Shown in pieces: positions 47,201 to 57,379 of a stretch of DNA of 64,000 nt (position 1 is its first letter; every line of letters begins with the position of its first letter). This DNA comes from Anthopleura xanthogrammica (lineage: Eukaryota; Cnidaria; Anthozoa; Actiniaria; Actiniidae). A program made the position numbers and the translations under genes. The stretch lies in contig OZ025208.1 of the NCBI GenBank assembly GCA_964019055.1, positions 6,323,790 through 6,387,789 on the forward strand, given 5' to 3'. The notes under the pieces are model-generated. The model was not told where the DNA came from. It was given only the letters and a program-made list of their open reading frames with translations, and ran no database searches.

Positions 47201-48180
47201 CCCAGAGGTTGTTTCAGGGTTTAATAAAATTTGAAAGTTTATAGTAGGGAATAGGAACAGCAATATCAACTGCTTTGGTTTTGTGAATCAAAAATTTCCA
47301 TAGCAACGAGCATACGAAAGAGGCCGGCAATGCGTTGGCAGTTCATCGAAAAATGCTTCTTGTTATTAAAGACGGAATTACCAAAATGAAACCCATTTAT
47401 TCCCGATACAAACGCACTTCGTTAACCGATGGCAAATGGCGATAAAACCCATTAGAGATCGCATATAGGCTTTTAGCATGGACCGATTTAGCATTAGGAC
47501 GGGCAAGATGAATTAGTAGCTTTCAACAGCTATTGGGAATACTTTTTAGTCTTAAGTAAAGTTTTTCCCCCTCAACACCTTCAGCACCAACGGATGTGTA
47601 ATGATGCTTTTGGACCATCGAAAACAATACAGCACTTATCAATGACGAGAGACTGATTATGAGCACAATTAAAATCAATTAGCAAACATGTATAAAATCT
47701 GATCATTCGCTCGAGTTTGATGCAGAAATAAGAAGAGGTAGCCGAGGAGCAAAAGAAAGATCAACAGACCTTTGGACGTACATACCAGACAAGTTTAGTA
47801 AGACAGAAACCTTCTTGTCAAGACTAGGTGAGTTGGAATTGCCGATGTACGTACCTAACGGGAAATTCGATCTGATAAGCGATGGAATATTTGGTGAAAA
47901 AAATGGCAAAATTGTTTAACAAATGTTATTAACTGAATTTATTTAAAGTGATGATCGGTAAATTTTACCGAGCAGCGAGTCCGCGAACAAATTGTTAATT
48001 CCTGAAAATTGGGCCTTTTGCTAAGATTTGGGCCTTTTTTGCTGAGATTTTATTTTTTTTAGTACCATAAAAATATCGTTTTTTAAATCAAAATTTTTAA
48101 TATTTAAAAATTGTTTTAGTATCATTTGAATTTGAGTTGGAAATCTATTCCGCCAACAAGATAAATTTTACAAGTCAGTA
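44251..48180. other. Gene-poor stretch with dispersed repeats
   Basis: 44287-44430 is a repeat whose second copy is 54543-54690 (shared GGGGTGCATGTTACG and ATATCAACCAAGATGGCGGC). 44610-44735 recurs inverted at 47105-47222, and a third relative is at 16230-16310 (shared ACCTCTGGGCTGAT). 45393-45415 resembles one end of the TIR element at 60568. A 77-codon frame without a usable start ends at 47920. No gene is supported. Confidence 0.5.
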
Positions 48181-48590
48181 TTACAGTGCGGACCGGGACC
48201 ACTTGAAGCTAGAAAACGGACCAATCAGATAACACCTAAAAACAACGACATTCCAACAAAAACTGTCTGGGCCAATCAGCTTTAAGAATTTGCTACTGGT
48301 ATTTTTATAATGTTTTGGTTTAGAACTTGCTATATTATCGTTTGAAATTTGGGATTCTTCGGATACAGGAAGACAGAAAATATTTCCTATATCAACTTGG
48401 GATAAGTAGACCTTTCACAACTGCGTTTTCGACAGAAATCACGCTCATTTTTGATGCTGTTTTGTGTTCTGCTGTCCGTGTTTACCTAATTAATACGAAA
48501 TGGCCGTGAGAACGTGATGATCTGATTGGCTAATACGGTTATCAGTTCAATCTCTGTCTAGTGGTCCCGGTTAGTGTGTCCTCACTGTAA
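48181..48590. mobile_element. Non-autonomous TIR element, 410 bp
   Basis: The left end TTACAGTGCGGACCGGGACC and the right end, in complement TTACAGTGAGGACACACTAA then CCGGGACCACT, are inverted repeats. Both sides carry a further inward CCAATCAGAT. No transposase frame is present. Confidence 0.6.
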
Positions 48591-48941
48591 AATAAAGAAT
48601 ATTAGAATATGATTTACATCGAATGTTATATAACTAAATTATTAGTAAAGGTACGAATAAACATCATTACACAGGTGATTATTCGAAAACATCGATTTAT
48701 TTCTAAAATGTAGATATTTTTCAAATTTAGAAAGAGACTCTCAACGAACGGCAAGCGCGCGCAATCCTCAATTCACCTGTAGATGATTATAGAGAAATAT
48801 CGAACCCATGAACATCGCATTCTAGTTAAATGCTCTTTTTCTTCAAAATATACGAAATATTTGGTGCTTGTGATTTCAAGAGACCAGACAGCATTTAATT
48901 TTTAATTTGTCATTTTGTTTTGTCTGACAACAGGATTCAGA

Positions 48942-50381
48942 ATGAAATTGGGTGCGTGCGGTCTGCTGCTACTCGCCATCCTTGGACCCTGTGCTACAGT
49001 TGGCGATCTGATTCTCGAAAGTGGTAAGCGAAAAAGTTTAATTAACAATTTGAAATGTCTATATTGTATAGTGATACCTTGATTTTCTCATCGTACATAG
49101 TGTGGACCGGTAATTATTTATCGCCTGGTGTAAGGTGGAGTGGTCGTAAGATTTACGGATCATTCATTCCTTACCGCCTTGGGGGGATGGGTGGGCGTAG
49201 GGGGATCAGACGTTTTTTAGACACTGAAGGGGAAGAGATAAGCTAAAAATTGACAGGGGTAAAAGGGGGAACCATTAAGGTGGCTGCCTTTTTTTTTTAT
49301 TATTTATTTTTTATTTAATTTTTTTTTATTAAAAAAAAAAAAAAAAAAAAAATTAATTAAGGTGGCTGCCTACTACTGCGCACGCTTCATCTTAATGACG
49401 ATCTTAATGACGTCGAAAAGAAATCCTCAAACACATAGAAAGATTAAGGTTTCTGTTTTTCCTTCCCACAAACAGTAGACATGCATGACCACTTTACATC
49501 GTAACTCAAAAATCATTTTCTAAATTCCAATTGGAATGCAGTGGAGGAAGAGCCACTCGGTGGATTCCACTGTTAATTCTAATTCATTTTATTTATTTTT
49601 TAACCCTGTATTTCACTTCCCCTTTTGCAAGCATTCTCACCAAAGACAAATATTCTTTTATTTTTTACTACTTAGAGATTTTTGCGATTTCCTTTTCACT
49701 AATTTTAAAGAATTTTTCACTTGTCAACTAATGTAACGAGATACTTAAAATTTAATAAGGCTCAATCCATCTATATATATATATATCTATCTGCACATTT
49801 ACCCATCTATTCACCCATCCATTTCTGCTATTTCTGAAAATGTGCGTACGTTCCATAACTAACAATGGTGCTATGAAATTCGCTTTACGTATAACTGATC
49901 AATGTGTTTTCTTTGTCCAGGAGAAGAGCAAGAAGCAATCCAAGAAGATCCTGGCACCAGAAAAATAGGATTCGGCCAAGCACTTGGCTATCATTCCAAC
50001 AACAAAATCAACAGCATCAATGCCGCAAATCAAGCCAAAAACAACAAATTTATCAAAGATTGGAACAAGATGTTTTCCAAGCACTTTGGGGGTAAAAGGT
50101 CAATTCATACTTTTGCCCCAAAACAAAGACCCTCATCTCAAACCCAAAACGCTTACTCGCAAAAGTGGACCAATGAATTTGGAAAGCTTTTTGGTGGGCA
50201 GAAACTGACTGAGGGGGACTTTTCTTTGGCGGGAGCAGGCGGGAGGCAACAGGGAGACGCTAAAGGGCCAGACAGTAAACTACTGAAACAATGGAATAAA
50301 GCGTATGAGAAGTATTTTGGTAAAACGAAAAACAAATACCACAAAGACTGGACCAAGAAATACAACAGTCTATTTGGATAA
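48942..50381 (+). CDS. Secreted basic protein with four W/F-G repeats, unknown family
   Basis: Exons 48942-49023 and 49921-50381 (phase 1) encode 180 residues. Residues 1-21 are a signal peptide (LLLLAILGPCATVG). An acidic stretch follows (GEEQEAIQEDPGTRK), then a Lys/Asn/Gln-rich region with four copies of a 16-residue motif at 69-84, 104-119, 146-161 and 165-180. Examples are NKFIKDWNKMFSKHFG and NKYHKDWTKKYNSLFG. The pattern is aromatic/Leu, three residues, W, three, F/Y, three, F-G, which puts large side chains at i, i+4, i+8 and i+12 as in an amphipathic helix. The mature part has no cysteine. FGGKR, FGK and the terminal FG could be amidation or cleavage sites. Two overlapping AATAAA signals at about 50472-50482 mark the 3' end. 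It could be a peptide precursor, an antimicrobial or membrane-active protein, or a matrix component. I do not recognise the family. Confidence 0.8.
49276..49372. repeat. T/A-rich insertion between 15-bp direct repeats
   Basis: TTAAGGTGGCTGCCT occurs at about 49278 and again at about 49357. Between them is a T-rich then A-rich stretch able to fold on itself. It is in the intron of the W/F-G repeat gene. Confidence 0.6.
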
Positions 50382-50984
50382 AGAGAAATAATGACAAAAT
50401 GATATAATAGATAAGATAAAGATTTTGTAGGCCTTGACATTTGTTTGATTTTTTCTTTTGCTGTAAAATGAAATAAAATAAAATGATGAACATTGAATTT
50501 GTTGAAAAGGGAATTTATTTTGGAAATTTGGAGAATTTTTAAAGCAAAGAAAAGAGAAGGGAAGAGAAGAGAAGAGAAGAGAAGAGAAGAGAAGAGAAGA
50601 GAAGAGAAGAGAAGAGAAGAGAAAGCGTGGAAAGCTAGTTTAAGAAGCCTAAATACAATACATTCAACTTTTGCAGTATGAACTTCCCATAATAGAGCAA
50701 TTACTAATGCCAAGAATTTGGCTGATAAGCGGCATGGTGAAAGAATTTGATCTCAAAAGCCTTTAACTTTACGTGAACAACAATGTTAAAGCCTCCATTC
50801 AAACCAGCTTCAAGAAAAAAAAACCCTCCCCCCAAACAACAACAACAAAAAACCCACAAAAACCCACAACAACAACTAAAGAAACAAAAAAACAATAACA
50901 ATTAATAACAACAACAAAGCAAAATTAAACAAACAAAACAAGTGAAAAAAAGAACAAAACAAATGTTAAAGAAAATAAAGGCAG

Positions 50985-51023
<39 letters not shown>

Positions 51024-51336
51024 AATAAAAATAAAAAAAGCAAATGAAACGTGAAGCAAGGCAAATGTAACGAGAAAACGACGGTTAAAACCGAGAAAAA
51101 TCTCGATGGAAACCAGGCTTTACACTGAGGACATTTTATAATATTGACATTCATATCGAATGTTGCTTCTTCGGCCTACCCAACCAGCGATATCTAATGA
51201 TCTTTGTATTATCATCTAGTACCTATCCATGCACGGACTGAAGGTGTCATATCAGCACATATCTGGTACTGTTAGCCGATCCCTTTAGTAGTGATCATAG
51301 ACTAAAGTTGAGAGAGGGTCGCGGTAAAGAGCGGAA
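50382..51336. other. Low-complexity intergenic region
   Basis: It contains a (GAAGA)n array at about 50561-50623 and an A-rich, (CAA)n-rich stretch at about 50815-51040. No gene is recognised. Frames here reflect repeat periodicity. Confidence 0.6.
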
Positions 51337-52092
51337 ATTCAATACATTTTATTATACTCCAATTTTTGTCAGGAATCAACAAGAATTGAAATTCAATACA
51401 TTTTATTATACTCCAATTTTTGTCAGGAATTAACAAGAATTGAAATTCAATACATTTTATTATACTCCAATTTTTGTCAGGAATTAACAAGAATTCAAAT
51501 TCAATACATTTTATTATACTCCAATTTTTGTCAGGAATTAACAAGAATTCAAATTCAATACATTTTATTATACTCCAATTTTTGTCAGGAATTAACAAGA
51601 ATTGAAATTCAATACATTTTATTATACTCCAATTTTTGTCAGGAATTAACAAGAATTGAAATTCAATACATTTCATTATACTCCAATTTTTGTCAGGAAT
51701 CAACAAGAATTCAAATTCAATACATTTTATTATACTCCAATTTTTGTCAGGAATTAACAAGAATTGAAATTCAATACATTTTATTATACTCCAATTTTTG
51801 TCAGGAATTAACAAGAATTGAAATTCAATACATTTCATTATACTCCAATTTTTGTCAGGAATCAACAAGAATTCAAATTCAATACATTTTATTATACTCC
51901 AATTTTTGTCAGGAATCAACAAGAATTCAAATTCAATACATTTTATTATACTCCAATTTTTGTCAGGAATTAACAAGAATTGAAATTCAATACATTTCAT
52001 TATACTCCAATTTTTGTCAGGAATCAACAAGAGTTGAAATTCAATACATTATATAATACTCCAATATTTGTACGAGAATCAACATGAATTGA
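51337..52092. repeat. 54-bp minisatellite, about 14 units
   Basis: Units start at 51337 and recur every 54 bp (51391, 51445 and so on to about 52039). Three sites vary: TTTTATT/TTTCATT, GGAATTAAC/GGAATCAAC and GAATTGAAA/GAATTCAAA. The last unit is degenerate. Because 54 is divisible by three, the minus strand stays open as 18-residue repeats (FLLIPDKNWSIIKCIEF), but there is no other sign of coding. It lies 370 bp upstream of the vanin-like gene. Confidence 0.95.
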
Positions 52093-52462
52093 AATATTTT
52101 ACGAACAAGAATCGACATCTAAAACAAGGGGGAAAAATAAGGGAAAATTTAAGATTAAGGTACTAGCTGTCTGTAATAACCATACGAGCTAAATTAAATC
52201 AATCAGGTCAAATAGCCTTGTATTTCGCTATATACTCTGTATAGTCAAATTGAAAACTTTACATTACGTAGATGTATACAGCACTGATCTCACTCGCCTC
52301 CGCGAATATCTTGAATATTGTGCCCGCGATGTCTGAAGTCTGAGGTCTGAGGTCTATTTCCGTCACGCTTGGCAAAGTTGATTTTCTTGTCATCTGATTT
52401 GACACATGACTCGCTTGTTCGGTTAGATTCCTTCGACGCCACAGCCACAAGACAGCTCTAGG

Positions 52463-53995
52463 ATGTATCTCGACTTACTAGCAGTATTTTTCCTTTTTCA
52501 ATCTTGTGTTGCACTTAAGCACAGTGATTCGAAGGAATATGTCGCGGCTGTGTTCGAACACACTGTCTTCTACATCCCAGGCATCAAAACTCCACCACGA
52601 GAATTAGCTCTAAAAATAATGAGGACAAACCTCGCTGTCTATGACGAACAAGCAATGAAAGCTAAGACCAGAGGCGCTCAGATCATTGTTTTCCCAGAAG
52701 ATGGTCTTTATGGGTTTGACTACAAAAGAGAAGACATCAAACCATTCCTGGAAATCATCCCAAAGGCATCGTCTCTTGCAGATCATCCGTGGAATCCATG
52801 TCTTGACCCCAGTCGATTCAACAACACTGAAGTACTGAATATATTAAGCTGTATCGCTAGGAATAACTCCATCGCCGTGGTAGCTAACATGGGAGACTTG
52901 CAGCCGTGTTCCAAGCCAAGAGATCCAAATTGTCCAGGTGATAATCACTATCAGTACAATACCGATGTGGTTTTTGATCTAGATGGAACATTCTTGGCAA
53001 AATACCATAAACAACATCTTTTCCATGAAGTTCAGTTCAACACTCCTTCAGAGTGTGAATACGTGACTTTCACTACTGGATTTCAAGTTCGATTCGGCGT
53101 TTTTACCTGCTTTGATATGCTGTTTAAAAGTCCTGCAGTGGATTTGGTAGAAAAATATGGAGTACGGAATATAGTTTTCCCAACAGCATGGTTTTCTGGC
53201 TTCCCTATTTTGATATCTGTAGAATATCAACAGAGCTGGTCAAGGACCAACTGTGTCAATCTTCTTGCCGCCAACCAACATATACCATACGGTGCAGAGG
53301 ACTTTTTTGGTAGCGGGATATACTCTTGTGGTGAAATAAAGGCTTATGTGTTTGATGCTCTGGCAACGAAAGACCAAAGGCTTTTGATAGCAACCTTACG
53401 GGATCTTGAGACGCCAAGTACTCGTCAGAATCCTGAAGCTTTGATGTCACACGGAGATGGGAAACAGGCTCAGATGGAAAATTTGAACAAAGTAGCCAGT
53501 GATGGAAGAGATATGGTACAAACATTTGAAGGGGAAATTATGAGTGATATTTATACGATGAAATGGCTCGAATCCCACAAAGCAAGCATCACAGTCTGCC
53601 ACAATGCACTTTGCTGCAATCTAAATTACAATATTGGTGATAGTAATGTGGAAGAGAGTTACGCCTTGGGTGCATTTCGTGGGCATCATAATCCAGAAGG
53701 CTTCTTTCTTGAGGTGTGTGTCCTGCTAAAATGTGCCGGGACAAGCGAGAAATGTGGTACCAAGGTAGATACAGCATCAACAGTTTTCCAATATCTTCAG
53801 CTATCTGGAAATTTCACATCAACGGCTCATGTTTATCCTGAAATCTTGACCAGCGGTTTGAAGCTTGCCGCCAAACAAAAGACCAGTATCATTGGGCATG
53901 TTACCATGACAGCCAAAACACTAAGAGAACCTTTAATTTCGGCTGCTTTGTTTGGTCGGGATTACCGTCACGACAAACTGACCTCTGACCTCTAA
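52463..53995 (+). CDS. VNN: Vanin/biotinidase-family amidohydrolase (pantetheinase-like), intronless
   Basis: The 510-residue single-exon protein belongs to the nitrilase superfamily. Vanins hydrolyse pantetheine to pantothenate and cysteamine; biotinidase releases biotin from biocytin. A signal peptide covers about residues 1-18. The catalytic Glu-Lys-Cys triad is present: E79 in FPEDG, K183 in KYHKQHLF, C216 in FTCFDM, at the spacing of vertebrate VNN1. The C-terminal part (about 310-510) matches the vanin base domain (VCHNALCCNLNY; LGAFRGHH). N-glycosylation sequons occur (NNT at 120, NNS at 134, and NFT). The length equals VNN1, but the C-terminus (DYRHDKLTSDL) has no hydrophobic GPI signal, so it is probably secreted. 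Vertebrate genes have several introns; this one has none. Substrate cannot be decided from sequence. Confidence 0.92.
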   Translation: MYLDLLAVFFLFQSCVALKHSDSKEYVAAVFEHTVFYIPGIKTPPRELALKIMRTNLAVYDEQAMKAKTRGAQIIVFPEDGLYGFDYKREDIKPFLEIIPKASSLADHPWNPCLDPSRFNNTEVLNILSCIARNNSIAVVANMGDLQPCSKPRDPNCPGDNHYQYNTDVVFDLDGTFLAKYHKQHLFHEVQFNTPSECEYVTFTTGFQVRFGVFTCFDMLFKSPAVDLVEKYGVRNIVFPTAWFSGFPILISVEYQQSWSRTNCVNLLAANQHIPYGAEDFFGSGIYSCGEIKAYVFDALATKDQRLLIATLRDLETPSTRQNPEALMSHGDGKQAQMENLNKVASDGRDMVQTFEGEIMSDIYTMKWLESHKASITVCHNALCCNLNYNIGDSNVEESYALGAFRGHHNPEGFFLEVCVLLKCAGTSEKCGTKVDTASTVFQYLQLSGNFTSTAHVYPEILTSGLKLAAKQKTSIIGHVTMTAKTLREPLISAALFGRDYRHDKLTSDL

Positions 53996-53997
53996 TA

Positions 53998-54297
53998 GAT
54001 TAACTACCTTTAAATTTCTTTTACTAGTAGGCATCTACTATGAAGTTGATTAACTACCTTTAAATTTCTTTTACTAGTAGGCATCTACTATGAAGTTGAT
54101 TAACTACCTTTAAATTTCTTTTACTAGTAGGCATCTACTATGAAGTTGATTAACTACCTTTAAATTTCTTTTACTAGTAGGCATCTACTATGAAGTTGAT
54201 TAACTCCCTTTAAATTTCTTTTACTAGTAGGCATCTACTATGAAGTTGATTAACTCCCTTTAAATTTCTTTTACTAGTAGGCATCTGCTATGAACTG
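53998..54297. repeat. 50-bp minisatellite, six units
   Basis: Six nearly identical 50-bp units (GATTAACTACCTTTAAATTT at the unit start) begin within about 3 bp of the TAA/TAG stop region of the vanin-like gene, so the array occupies its 3' UTR. Units 5 and 6 share an ACC-to-CCC change and the last differs at its end. Confidence 0.95.
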
Positions 54298-54312
54298 AGT
54301 TGATGACGTCAT

Positions 54313-54539
54313 ACACCGATTCCGAACATGGCGGACACAAACGGACGGCCTGGATCGAGGGGGCGAAAACGAGGCTTGTCAGTCATCCATGATCTGTGTT
54401 CAAGTTTCATCTTTGTTACTGGTGTTTATATCTTAAGGGAAAAGTCAGCTTTCCACAGATCACGGACGACTGAATAACCTCGTTTTCGCCTCCTCGATCC
54501 AGGAAAAGCGCGTGTGTCCGCCATGTTCGGAATCGGTGT
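54313..54539. mobile_element. TIR element with perfect 26-bp ends
   Basis: The left arm at 54313-54338 (ACACCGATTCCGAACATGGC..) is the exact reverse complement of 54514-54539. The inner blocks TGGATCGAGG and CGAAAACGAGG are also inverted. It is about 227 bp with no coding capacity, immediately followed by the dispersed repeat at 54543-54690. Confidence 0.7.
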
Positions 54540-54542
54540 ATT

Positions 54543-54690
54543 CTTGGGGTGCATGTTACGTCACTAGCCGCCATGTTGGATGACTATATATAGCATTCCT
54601 CATCAGCATCTATTGTCATATCAACCAAGATGGCGGCTGTTTCATTGTTATTTATATCTCAAGGGATTTTAGTCATGTGGTTGCAACCCA
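54543..54690. repeat. Dispersed repeat, second copy of 44287-44430
   Basis: Both copies share TTCTTGGGGTGCATGTTACG, CCGCCATGTTGG-type sequence, ATATCAACCAAGATGGCGGC and GTGGTTGCA. The adjoining 26-bp TIR also contains ACATGGCGG, which may mean the two elements are parts of one larger transposon. Confidence 0.55.
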
Positions 54691-55858
54691 AGAATAGCGT
54701 TACAAATTTAGGCGTTGTTTGTGCCTTACTAATATTCGTTCATGAAGAGTTCTATGCACCATATAAAAAAAGGTGTGGCCATGGATATTGCTTAGCTTAT
54801 CAGTTATTGAAGACACCATTGCTTTCATTGTAAAGAGTAATTATATCGAAATTAGTAATCCTCAAAAAATTCGGTTTAGTAACATGAAATGATAAAAAGT
54901 TACATCTGTTTCGAATTAGAAAGATTTGTATGGAAACAACAACCAAGGGCCTATCAGCCACGTTTTCATATTTTTGCTACAATTCAAATGCTTATAACTC
55001 TGCAGTGATTTAATATATAACAACAGAACTCTACCAAATTACTAATTTAGACATGCTCTTTCTCGGAATCAAAATATATTGTTGAAATCATTGATCATTC
55101 ATGGTGCTAGTTCCCAGTCTTTTACTCGTTTTCCATGTGGTCTATATGATTACTTGTTTTTGTTGACATAGGCGGATACGAAAAATATATTCCTTTTTTT
55201 AGTAATATAGTTGCAACATAGTTTGAATATATTCACTTGTCAGTAAAGATAATTGCTGGACGATGCTAGTCTAAGTTTATGAATGAGTTTGCCAGGATAA
55301 TGCCAGTCCTATCAAATAAATGTTAAATTTGTAATGACCGTGAGTTCTTGCATATTATTCCCTACATTTTACATGTTAGAGGCATTCCTGGGCTCGGACA
55401 GACAGACAGACAGATTTTCTATTGGGAGAGAGATGAGGTGCTATGGTGTTTTCCTCATGAATTATTCATGTGTTTATTTACATCATATCATTATCAATCT
55501 CTTCCCCCCCCCCCCCCCCCCGTGGAGCTCTGCATTCCTTAAGGTGCTTAACAGTTACTTGAAGTCTGATATTGACATTATGGCACGCCTTATCAGTTGT
55601 TCGTCTAGCTCATGAGACTCTTTATTGCTTTTTAGAGAGCACTCTTATCCCCGAATGAAAGAGGCAGTGCTTCTTTTTTCTTACTCAGTCGCAAGACCGG
55701 GCTTCCCAGGGTGCACCTGTCACTAAATGACGTACGTGGAGCTGGCTTGAGTGGTGTGAGAATCAGTTAGACTTACCAGGGGTAATAAATAACTAGAAAG
55801 TCTAGCATAAAATGAGTTGCGCATCAACGTTATAACGCCTTAACACAGTTGTTGTCGC
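54691..55858. other. Intergenic, no gene recognised
   Basis: AT-rich with a (CAGA)n tract at about 55398-55412 and a C run at 55506-55521. Nothing coding is supported. Confidence 0.5.
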
Positions 55859-55994
55859 TATAGACGTACCCCTTGCAGCACGTCGGAATGTAGCTCAATT
55901 AGGAGGACAAAACAATAGGTTCCAATTCTCAGGAGATTGAAATTCTTATTTTTGTCCTTGTCCTTTGTCCTTGATGTCACGTGCAAGGGGTTTA
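55859..55994. repeat. TAGACCCC palindromic family, degraded member
   Basis: The left end TAGACGTACCCCTTGCAGCA contains a small insertion. The right arm is decayed (GATGTCACGTGCAAGGGGTT). Confidence 0.65.
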
Positions 55995-56250
55995 TTTTAG
56001 ATGATAAAGATAACATGCATGTAATGCTAATGATGTAGCTATGGAACAATAAATGCATTCTAGAATGAACACTACTTATACATGTTTGAAACTTTATTAA
56101 CCTTTAAATAAAACCAAGAACCAGCCCAATATTTAATTTAAAGTAAAGAGTCAAATGTTACTTAGCGTAACTACAATAAACAATCCTGACCATGCTTGTC
56201 CTGAAGAGATAAAAAAAACCTTGAAAAAAATTACTTTAATTATACCATAC

Positions 56251-56505
56251 ACAGCTATTTCAAAAGAGAGTTGGTGAAGGTTTTGTTGCATGTTGCATGT
56301 TGCATGTTGCTTACCAAATATATTAATATATTCATATGTAAATAATGTCAGCACAGAAGAAAATATGCTGGATAAACCTGAAGACAGCCTGGAAAATTCC
56401 ATATTGTTATGAGCTTTAGTTGCTTGAATTCACATTACCCATACTGCATTTTGGGCTTCGTATGCAACATGCAAAATTTTCACCAACCTTTTTTAAGTCA
56501 GCTGT
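56251..56505. mobile_element. TIR element with TGTTGCA heptamers, copy 2
   Basis: The left end ACAGCTATTTCAAAAGAGAG and the right end TTTTAAGTCAGCTGT are inverted, as are GTTGGTGAAGGTTTTG and AAAATTTTCACCAAC. It has only four heptamers (about 56284-56311) compared with 26 in the copy at 39655. Confidence 0.75.
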
Positions 56506-56885
56506 AGAAAAGCAGTGAAACATAAAAAGGAACATTCGCTAGCAGAAGAGTGAAATAAGAGTTACTCAATTGTTCAATTTGTGGTTCTCTGTCCCTTATT
56601 GAGAAGAGACAGCAACTATAGACAGTCCATTTTAGGTGGTCATCCGAGCCATGTTGAAGGTCTAAACATCTGTAGATATTTTTGGACCAAAGGCAGAACC
56701 TTCTACCCAGATATCCAGTTTAAGACCCTGAGTTTTAGTCCGGTCGGGGCTTGAACCCTTGCCTCCCCCCTTCCCCTAACCCCCCTCTATACGCCCTCTT
56801 TAATTTGGCCTAACTTGGGCTCATTTTAGCCCAAACTATAGGCATTAATAAAAATATGTATATTGCACTAAAGCCAAATACCTTA

Positions 56886-57017
56886 TAGACCCCTTGCACT
56901 AATTTCCAACCTGGGGGTCAAAACAATGAAAAATATTAACATCACAAAAGATTTCAATCCTCAAAAAAATGGAGTTCTTGTGTTTTGACCCCCAGGTTGG
57001 GAATTAGTGCAAGGGGT
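56886..57017. repeat. TAGACCCC-ended hairpin with divergent interior
   Basis: It has the same TAGACCCCTTGCA terminus as the main family, but its arms carry ATTTCCAACCTGGGGGTCAA and the complement, not the AGCTCAATTTGG core. It is a related subfamily, 140 bp downstream of the stop codon of the astacin gene. Confidence 0.7.
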
Positions 57018-57158
57018 GAACTTCCATTCTACAGTGAATGAGTGCTCAGTGGCTTTCAGAAAGACATTCAGAAAAGCCAAGGATTTGATGATTGCAGATT
57101 GTTTGCCTGCAGAGTTAGATAAGTATATCAGTATCTTACCTTATGGTTCAGTTCATGA

Positions 57159-57330
57159 TCATTTGCAGACTTTGCAGCTTCTTCTACAGTTTGACTTCAT
57201 GTATACTACGTTTTTAGCGCATTCGCCTCGTGATGCCCACTGCATACAATTTACGTTTTTGTCATGGCAACCTAACATCGTTAAAAAGCCATCAACATCT
57301 GTCATACGGAATTTATCAGTATTTTCTCTC

Positions 57331-57379
<49 letters not shown>

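Noticed and set aside
51302..52030. 242-codon minus-strand frame of 18-residue repeats
   Set aside because: It lies wholly inside the 54-bp minisatellite. The frame stays open only because the period is a multiple of three, and there is no signal peptide, splice context or unique flanking coding sequence.
51337..54297. Regular repeats that might suggest CRISPR arrays
   Set aside because: The 54-bp and 50-bp arrays have no variable spacers, and the genome is animal.
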